32,167 nt of DNA from Lawsonibacter sp. (GTDB lineage Bacteria; Bacillota; Clostridia; Oscillospirales; Oscillospiraceae), in contig JAAWLY010000002.1 of the NCBI GenBank assembly GCA_022798155.1, positions 1 to 32,167 on the forward strand, in the 5' to 3' direction. The position numbers and the translations under genes were made by a program. Shown one piece after another: positions 26,754 to 32,167 of this stretch. The notes beneath the pieces are model-generated. The model was not told the origin of the DNA, did no database searches, and saw only the letters and a program-made list of their open reading frames with translations. The number at the start of each line of letters is the position of its first letter. Position 1 is the stretch's first letter.

Positions 26754-27944
26754 ATGAAACCGGAACACATCAGCGACGCGTTAAATCAGCTCAGCGACGA
26801 GATTATTGAGGAGACCGACCAGATCCGGGACCGAAAAAAGAAACCCAGGCGGTACATCTGGGCGGCGGCCTGCCTGGGCCTGGTCATCGCCGGGGCGGCA
26901 ATCCTGCCCAAGGTCCTGTCCGGGGCGGGACAGACGGCCCCCGACGGCCTGCCCCTGCTGGAGATCAGCATGGAGAGCGGCGGCATGGGCTTCGAGGGCC
27001 TTATCTATTACGACTTCTCCGAGATGGAAAACGGCAACCCCTGGCACGAGGGCATGGAGCTGACCACCCTGCCCGTCTTTCAGAACAATTCCTACAGCCC
27101 CGCGGGTATCCCCCACGGCCTGCCCCAGGGGGAGATGGAGGAACGGATCCATGCCGCCGCAGAGGCCCTGGGGGTAGAGATTACCCGCCTGGAGCAGGAT
27201 GTGGAGGGCAATACCGGCAGCGATGTCCCCCCGGGCACCATCACCCGGATCACCGGTTATGCCGGTGGGGTGGAGATCGAGGCGGAGGCAAACGGCACCG
27301 TCACCGTGGATTTCGACACAAAAACCCAGGATGGCCTCCCCCTGCCGGAGGAGTACCGTTTTGAATACTGCGACCTGAGCGACCAGGAGGCGGCGGCGGT
27401 GCTGGACTACCTCATCGGACAGTACGCCTCTCTGCTGAACTTCAAACAGCCCCAACAGGCTATCTTCCGGGATCGAAACATCTACGGGGAGCTGGGGGTG
27501 GACTACCTGGTGTATGACGCCGCCGGGGACGACGTGGAGGATTTGCTCAACTACTCCTTCCGTCAGGCGAACTTTGCCCCCAACGGCGAGGGGAACCTGA
27601 TGCTCATCCGGCTCTATGACGACCTAACTTGTACGGAAAAGCTGGGGGACTACCCCCTTATCTCCCTGGAGGAGGCCCGCCAGGCCCTGCTGGCGGGGCA
27701 GTATATTACCACCGTGCCCTACGACTTCCCCGGAGCGGACAAGGTGTACGGCGGGGAGCTGGTCTACCGGGGGAGCCCGACGGAACAGTTTTTTATCCCC
27801 TACTACCGCTTCTATGTAGACGTCTCCCACGAGTTCCCCAACTGGGACGGCACCGAGCTGAAAAATTTCGGCGCTTACTACGTCCCAGCGGTGGAGCACC
27901 AGTACCTGAAGCCCGGCTGGCAGTGGGACGGGTCCTTCAACTAA
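26754..27944 (+). CDS. Putative anti-sigma-like membrane protein with large extracytoplasmic domain (396 aa)
   Basis: N-terminus MKPEHISDALNQLSDEIIEETDQIRDRKKKPRRYIWAAACLGLVIAGAAIL parallels 6414..7049; follows the sigma gene; GGAGG RBS. Confidence 0.7.
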   Translation: MKPEHISDALNQLSDEIIEETDQIRDRKKKPRRYIWAAACLGLVIAGAAILPKVLSGAGQTAPDGLPLLEISMESGGMGFEGLIYYDFSEMENGNPWHEGMELTTLPVFQNNSYSPAGIPHGLPQGEMEERIHAAAEALGVEITRLEQDVEGNTGSDVPPGTITRITGYAGGVEIEAEANGTVTVDFDTKTQDGLPLPEEYRFEYCDLSDQEAAAVLDYLIGQYASLLNFKQPQQAIFRDRNIYGELGVDYLVYDAAGDDVEDLLNYSFRQANFAPNGEGNLMLIRLYDDLTCTEKLGDYPLISLEEARQALLAGQYITTVPYDFPGADKVYGGELVYRGSPTEQFFIPYYRFYVDVSHEFPNWDGTELKNFGAYYVPAVEHQYLKPGWQWDGSFN

Positions 27945-27950
27945 AATTTT

Positions 27951-27980
27951 CGCCCCCACCGGCATATTCCGGTGGGGGCG
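27951..27980. terminator. Hairpin between convergent genes
   Basis: CGCCCCCACCGG-CATATT-CCGGTGGGGGCG, 12-bp stem. Confidence 0.65.
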
Positions 27981-27985
27981 TCCGC

Positions 27986-28423
27986 TTAAAACGACTGGAG
28001 CAAACACAAAATCAGCCCGTAGATCACGCTGGTGCTGATGCCGAACACCAGCACCGGCCCGGCCACGGTGAACAGCTTGGCCGCCGTGCCGGTGACCAGG
28101 CCCTCGCTTTTGAACTCCAGGGCGGGGGACACCATGGCGTTGGCAAAGCCGGTGATAGGCACCAGGGTGCCCGCCCCCGCCCGCTTGGCCAGCTTGTCAA
28201 AGATACCCAGCCCGGTGAGCAGGGCGGCAGCAAAAATCAGGGTCACCGAGGTGGCCGTTCCCGCCTGTTCCTTGTCCAGACCGTAGCTCTGATACAAGTT
28301 GGTCAGCCCCTGGCCGATGGTGCAGATGATCCCCCCTACCAAAAAGGCCCAGAGGATATTCTTCCCCATGGGCGAAGGCTGGGACCGCTCGTTGACCAGC
28401 TTGCCATAGTCCTGATTGGTCAT
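27986..28423 (-). CDS. spoVAC: Stage V sporulation protein AC (SpoVAC)
   Basis: PSPMGKNILWAFLVGGIICTIGQGLTNLY, LIFAAALLTGLGIFDKLAKRAGAGTLVPITGFANAMVSPALEFKSEGLVTGTAAKLFTVAGPVLVFG. Confidence 0.9.
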   Translation of the reverse strand: MTNQDYGKLVNERSQPSPMGKNILWAFLVGGIICTIGQGLTNLYQSYGLDKEQAGTATSVTLIFAAALLTGLGIFDKLAKRAGAGTLVPITGFANAMVSPALEFKSEGLVTGTAAKLFTVAGPVLVFGISTSVIYGLILCLLQSF

Positions 28424-28452
28424 ACATCTCACTCCTTTTACGGATTTTGCAT

Positions 28453-28480
28453 AGGTTCTCCCGTTGGGAAAAAATTATGC
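28453..28480 (-). promoter_or_regulatory. Candidate forespore (sigma-F/G-like) promoter for spoVAC
   Basis: Reverse strand GCATA-N14-GGAGAACCT, 30 nt upstream of the spoVAC start; resembles the B. subtilis sigma-F consensus. Confidence 0.35.
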
Positions 28481-28536
28481 GTCTCCGTATGAAACGGCCT
28501 GTTTGTGCATAAGTTGTACCGGAAGGAGTGAGAGAA

Positions 28537-29052
28537 TTGTTCTACCCGAAACGACAGCTGATTATCACCTGGATTGCCACACTGCTGGCGGGCTTTGTCC
28601 TCCATTTTGTGTACGAGTGGTGCCCCAACGCCGTCACCGCTCTGTTCTCTCCCATCAACGAGAGTCTTTGGGAACATATCAAGCTGATCTTCTGGCCCTT
28701 TCTGGGGGCGGCCCTCATCCTGAACCGGGACCGGCCCGGAGGCGTCCGCCCCTGGCTGCTGGTACTGCCCCTGCTGTGCGCCCTCACTCTGGTCCTGGGC
28801 TGGGTGTATCATGTGACTCTGGGCGGCGAGGCCATGTGGGTGGATATCGCCCTCTACGTTTTGGTGATGACTCTGGGCTTCTGGCTGGCCACCCGGTTTT
28901 CCGGCCCCTTCAAAGGGGTGAAATGGCTGCTGCCCATCCTGGCGGCCGCTGTTCTGGCCGCGCTCATCGGCTGGTTTACCCTCTACCCCCCGGAGGGGCT
29001 GCTCTTCCGGGATCTGGCCGCCGTAGGCTCCTGGCTGCCTTTGCCCTGTTAG
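28537..29052 (+). CDS. DUF6512-like integral membrane protein
   Basis: VLHFVYEWCPNAVTALFSPINESLWEHIKLIFWP motif and multiple TM segments; AAGGAG 8 nt before TTG 28537 (GTG 28528 is the alternative); TAG stop lies in repeat B2. Confidence 0.8.
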   Translation: MFYPKRQLIITWIATLLAGFVLHFVYEWCPNAVTALFSPINESLWEHIKLIFWPFLGAALILNRDRPGGVRPWLLVLPLLCALTLVLGWVYHVTLGGEAMWVDIALYVLVMTLGFWLATRFSGPFKGVKWLLPILAAAVLAALIGWFTLYPPEGLLFRDLAAVGSWLPLPC

Positions 29053-29216
29053 AGCCTGTTTAAAAAATGTCAACATGCCCAATCGGCGGGCCTTTCGCCC
29101 CCCATGCTTCCCCAGTTTTTCTTGAAATCCACCCAGGATTCGGCGAAAAATTGTGTTTGCCTGGAGCCGAAATCCCTCGCCGCTGTACATTCTTCCATTT
29201 TTCAAACGGCGTCTAA
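29049..29216 (+). repeat. Family B repeat, copy B2 (168 bp, long form)
   Basis: T-TA-GAGCCTGTTTAAAAAATG ... CATTTTTCAAACGGCGTC-TA-A; shares 51-bp left and 35-bp right portions with B1, without gaps. Confidence 0.9.
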
Positions 29217-29298
29217 GCTGCTTTTTCTTGAAACAAAAAAGCGCTTTCCCTGTTTTCCTCTCCCCTTTTCTGCTATACTGAAAGGGGAGGGGATTTTT

Positions 29299-29847
29299 AT
29301 GCTCGTTTATGGCGCAAAGGGTCTAACCGCCCGGAGCCAGGCCCGCGGCCTGCTGGCCCTGGCGGTCCGGGAGGTCTGGGGGCTGTCCCCACTGCCGGAG
29401 ATCGCCCGGGGGCCCCATGGCAAACCCTTTTTCCCGGAGCGGGAGGACCTGCACTTCAACCTGTCCCACAGCGGAGACCTGGCACTGTGCGCTCTGGACG
29501 CCGCTCCGGTCGGGGGGGACATCCAGCTGGTAAAGCAGTGGCGGCCCTCCCTGCCCCGGCGGGTATGTTCCGGGGGGGAGCTGGCCTGGCTGGAGGGACA
29601 GCCGGAGCTGTGGCCCGCCTTCACCCTGCTTTGGGCCTTGAAGGAGGCCCGGGCCAAGGAGAGCGGCCAGGGTCTGACGCAATCCATCCGGGACATCCAG
29701 GTCCCCTTTCCGGAGGAGGGCCCCGTCCTCTTTGACGGGCTGTGGTTTCAGACCTGGTCCGGCCCCGGCTGGGCGGCGGCGGTGTGCGGACACTCCAAGC
29801 CCCCGGAAAAAATTTTTGAAAAGGTGCTTGACATTCCCACCGTGTGA
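29299..29847 (+). CDS. 4'-phosphopantetheinyl transferase, Sfp type
   Basis: GPHGKPFFPEREDLHFNLSHSGDLALCAL, VGGDIQ, FTLLWALKEARAKESGQGL (canonical WxxKEA). Confidence 0.85.
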   Translation: MLVYGAKGLTARSQARGLLALAVREVWGLSPLPEIARGPHGKPFFPEREDLHFNLSHSGDLALCALDAAPVGGDIQLVKQWRPSLPRRVCSGGELAWLEGQPELWPAFTLLWALKEARAKESGQGLTQSIRDIQVPFPEEGPVLFDGLWFQTWSGPGWAAAVCGHSKPPEKIFEKVLDIPTV

Positions 29848-29858
29848 GGGTTTATCCT
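29828..29858 (+). promoter_or_regulatory. MerR-type promoter/operator (19-bp spacer) overlapping the 3' end of the PPTase gene
   Basis: TTGACA (29828-29833)-N19-TATCCT (29853-29858), imperfect dyad with CCC/GGG symmetric about 29843. Confidence 0.5.
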
Positions 29859-29992
29859 GAATTCAGGAACCGGTTCCCGCAACAAAGCATCCCCAATGTT
29901 CGCGCTCCCGCCCCCACAGGGCGGGAATTGCCGAAAAGTTTCCAGGCCAGAAACATCCGCAGAAGTTGGGGAACAAATTTTGGAGGAATGTC

Positions 29993-30781
29993 ATGCTTAC
30001 CATTGGTGATTTTTCCCGTCTGAGCCGGGTGACGCCCCGGATGCTGCGCCACTACGACGCCCTGGGCCTTCTCCGCCCGGAGGCGGTAGGGGACAACGGC
30101 TACCGCTACTACCGGCAGGAGCAGCTGTCCGACCTGATACGCATCCAGTGGCTGAAAAACTACGGCTTCTCGCTGGGGGAGATGGGGCCGCTGCTGTCTC
30201 TGGACGGTGAAGAGCTCCTCCCCCACCTGCGCCGCCGGCGGCTGGAGCTCTACCGGGAGCTGGACCGGCAGCAGGGTCTCATCCACCAGCTGGAGGCGGA
30301 CATCTTCCGTATGGAGGGAACGACAATGATTGAAACACCGTACCATGTGATCCTGATTCAGGACCCGGAGCAGAAGGTCTTCTCCATCCGGGAAACCATC
30401 GGCGTAAACCAGTATCACGACTTCTTTGAGCGGCTGTACCGAGAGGCGGACAAACGGGGGCTGAAACAGGCGGGGCCCATCCAGATGCTCTACCACGACA
30501 AGGAATTCAGCCACGAGAGCTCCGACGTGGAGGCCCAGATGGTGGTGGCCCAGGACGGCCCTGATGTTAAAATCAAGCCCGCCTGCACCTGCGCGGCAGT
30601 CCAGCACAGAGGTTCCTATGCGAATCTGCACCTGGCCTACGACGCCCTGTGCGGCTGGCTGGCGGAGCATACGGAGTACCGGATGTGCGGCCCCGCCATG
30701 GACCGCTATTTCGGCGACCCCGACAACACGCCCCCCAACCAGCTGGAGACCGGGGTGCTCTTCCCGGTGGAAAAGGTATAA
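29993..30781 (+). CDS. MerR family regulator with GyrI-like C-terminal effector domain
   Basis: MLTIGDFSRLSRVTPRMLRHYDALGLLRPEAVGDNGYRYYRQEQLSDLIRIQWLKNYGFSLGEM; C-terminal domain ending QLETGVLFPVEKV; GGAGG RBS. Confidence 0.9.
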   Translation: MLTIGDFSRLSRVTPRMLRHYDALGLLRPEAVGDNGYRYYRQEQLSDLIRIQWLKNYGFSLGEMGPLLSLDGEELLPHLRRRRLELYRELDRQQGLIHQLEADIFRMEGTTMIETPYHVILIQDPEQKVFSIRETIGVNQYHDFFERLYREADKRGLKQAGPIQMLYHDKEFSHESSDVEAQMVVAQDGPDVKIKPACTCAAVQHRGSYANLHLAYDALCGWLAEHTEYRMCGPAMDRYFGDPDNTPPNQLETGVLFPVEKV

Positions 30782-30783
30782 GC

Positions 30784-30811
30784 AAAGGGACGGCCATAAG
30801 GCCGTCCCTTT
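30784..30811 (+). terminator. Rho-independent terminator of merR-like gene
   Basis: AAAGGGACGGCC-ATAA-GGCCGTCCCTTT. Confidence 0.85.
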
Positions 30812-30869
30812 TAAAATCCCTTGTCCCGTCCACAGGCGGGAAAGGCCCCTTTGGGGTGCGTATCCGCAA

Positions 30870-31715
30870 TCAGTGCTTCCGGAAAAAGGCCACCGCAATG
30901 GCGCCGGGGCCAACGTGAGTGCCGATGGTTCCCCCCACGGTGCCCAGAGGCAGCTGGTCCACCTGCTCCGCCCACAGCGCGGCGCTGTCGGCGATGTACT
31001 TTTGCAGCAGGCCGTCGTCCAGCCCGGCGTAGCCCAGGCGATAGGGCCGGGAGAAGTCCACGCCGCCGGTCTTTTGAATCTCCTGGACCAGCAGGTTGTT
31101 GCCGTTTTTGGAGCCCCGGGCCTTGCCCAGCACCACAACCTCACCCTCCTGGACGGCCACCACCGGCTTGATGGCCAGCAGTCCGCCCACCAGGGCCACC
31201 GAGGCGGACACCCGGCCTCCCCGCTTCAAATACTCCAGGGTATCCAGCAGGGCCACCAGGCGGATGTCCTTCTTCTCCTCGTCCAGCCTTGCGGCGATGG
31301 CGGCGGCCTCCAGTCCCTGGTCCAGCAGCTCCAGGCCCCGCTCCACCAGAATCAGCTCCCCGATGGTGGCATTGGCGCTGTCCACCACAAAGACCTTTCC
31401 AAGAAATTCCTCCGCCGCGATGCAGGCGCTCTGGTAGGTGCCCGACAGCTTGGCCGACAGCACCACCGCCACCACGCTCTCCCCGGCCTCCACCGCCGCC
31501 CGGAAGGCGTCCTCAAACCGGGCGGGGGAAATCTGGCTGGTGGTGGGCAGGTCCTCCCCCTCAATCAGCTTCTCATAAAACTGGTGGTGGGTCAGGTTTA
31601 CCCCGTCCTGATAAGTCTCTGTTCCGAAGGTGATGTCCATGGGCAGCACGGTCACCTCTGGCCGGTGGGGAGGCAGCAGGTCACAGGCGGAGTCGGTAAT
31701 AATACGAATCTTCAT
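30870..31715 (-). CDS. DegV family (fatty-acid-binding) protein
   Basis: MKIRIITDSACDLLPP, LPTTSQISPARFEDAF, VVLSAKLSGTYQSA, C-terminal GTIGTHVGPGAIAVAFF. Confidence 0.92.
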   Translation of the reverse strand: MKIRIITDSACDLLPPHRPEVTVLPMDITFGTETYQDGVNLTHHQFYEKLIEGEDLPTTSQISPARFEDAFRAAVEAGESVVAVVLSAKLSGTYQSACIAAEEFLGKVFVVDSANATIGELILVERGLELLDQGLEAAAIAARLDEEKKDIRLVALLDTLEYLKRGGRVSASVALVGGLLAIKPVVAVQEGEVVVLGKARGSKNGNNLLVQEIQKTGGVDFSRPYRLGYAGLDDGLLQKYIADSAALWAEQVDQLPLGTVGGTIGTHVGPGAIAVAFFRKH

Positions 31716-31796
31716 AATTTTCCTCATTTCTCGCCTCATCTTTTGCAAGGCCGGTTGATTGTATCACACCCCGCCGAAGAATACAAGAGAAAATAT

Positions 31797-31822
31797 AGCC
31801 CGCAGCCAAAAGGCTGCGGGCT
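31797..31822 (-). terminator. Terminator downstream of groEL
   Basis: AGCCCGCAGCC-AAAA-GGCTGCGGGCT, 11-bp stem, 10 nt past the groEL stop. Confidence 0.75.
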
Positions 31823-31831
31823 TCGATCTGC

Positions 31832-32167
31832 TTAATACATGCCCATGTCGGGGGCGGGGGCGGCGGGAGGCGCGGGGGGCTGGGGCTTGTCAGCCACCAG
31901 GGACTCGGTGGTCAGCAGGACGGAGGCGATGGAGGCGGCGTTCTCCAGGGCGGAGCGGGTCACCTTGGTGGGGTCGACAATCCCAGCAGGGATCATGTCG
32001 CAATACTCCTCCTTGTAGGCGTCGAAGCCGTAACCAACCTTGTTGGCCTCCTGGATCTTGGACAGGACCACCGCGCCATCGATGCCGGCGTTGGCGGCAA
32101 TCTGCTTCACGGGAGCGGTGAGGGCCCGGGCGATGATCTGCACGCCGGTCTTCTCGTCGCCCTCGGT
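31832..32167 (-). CDS. groL: Chaperonin GroEL, C-terminal part (5' end outside window)
   Basis: [38 protein letters not shown]...[28 protein letters not shown]-type sequence ending in PDMGMY. Confidence 0.95.
   Translation of the reverse strand, partial: TEGDEKTGVQIIARALTAPVKQIAANAGIDGAVVLSKIQEANKVGYGFDAYKEEYCDMIPAGIVDPTKVTRSALENAASIASVLLTTESLVADKPQPPAPPAAPAPDMGMY

Noticed and set aside
28438-29205. 255-aa minus-strand ORF running through repeat B2
   Set aside because: Antisense to the DUF6512-like gene; its N-terminus is translated repeat sequence.

Overview
Window from a GC-rich, probably spore-forming Oscillospiraceae-like Firmicute (lineage is inference). Recognisable genes: EF-P (5' end only), hemolysin III/PAQR, SLH-domain protein, a 56-aa 2[4Fe-4S] ferredoxin absent from the supplied ORF track, ClpC-type AAA+ unfoldase, two ECF sigma/anti-sigma-like pairs, flavin reductase-rubredoxin fusion, BlaI/BlaR1-type pair, AsnB, a split 2-hydroxyacyl-CoA dehydratase/activase system, three tandem M42 peptidases, bactofilin, GlgX-like debranching enzyme, SpoVAC, DUF6512-like protein, Sfp-type PPTase, MerR regulator, DegV protein and GroEL (C-terminal part). 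The most unusual signal is non-genic. Six short interspersed repeats fall into two families: A (about 71-79 bp, twin hairpins, TGTAGGG termini) and B (86 and 168 bp, terminal inverted repeats flanked by TA). In four of six copies the first bases of the repeat form the TAG stop codon of the adjacent ORF. For both B copies, removing the element plus one TA regenerates a TAA stop exactly in place, which suggests insertion into stop codons. Other signals: an 18-copy CTTG microsatellite in an AT-rich island, a clear BlaI-like operator/promoter, and a 19-bp-spacer MerR-type promoter overlapping the end of the PPTase gene. No CRISPR array, rRNA or tRNA was recognised.
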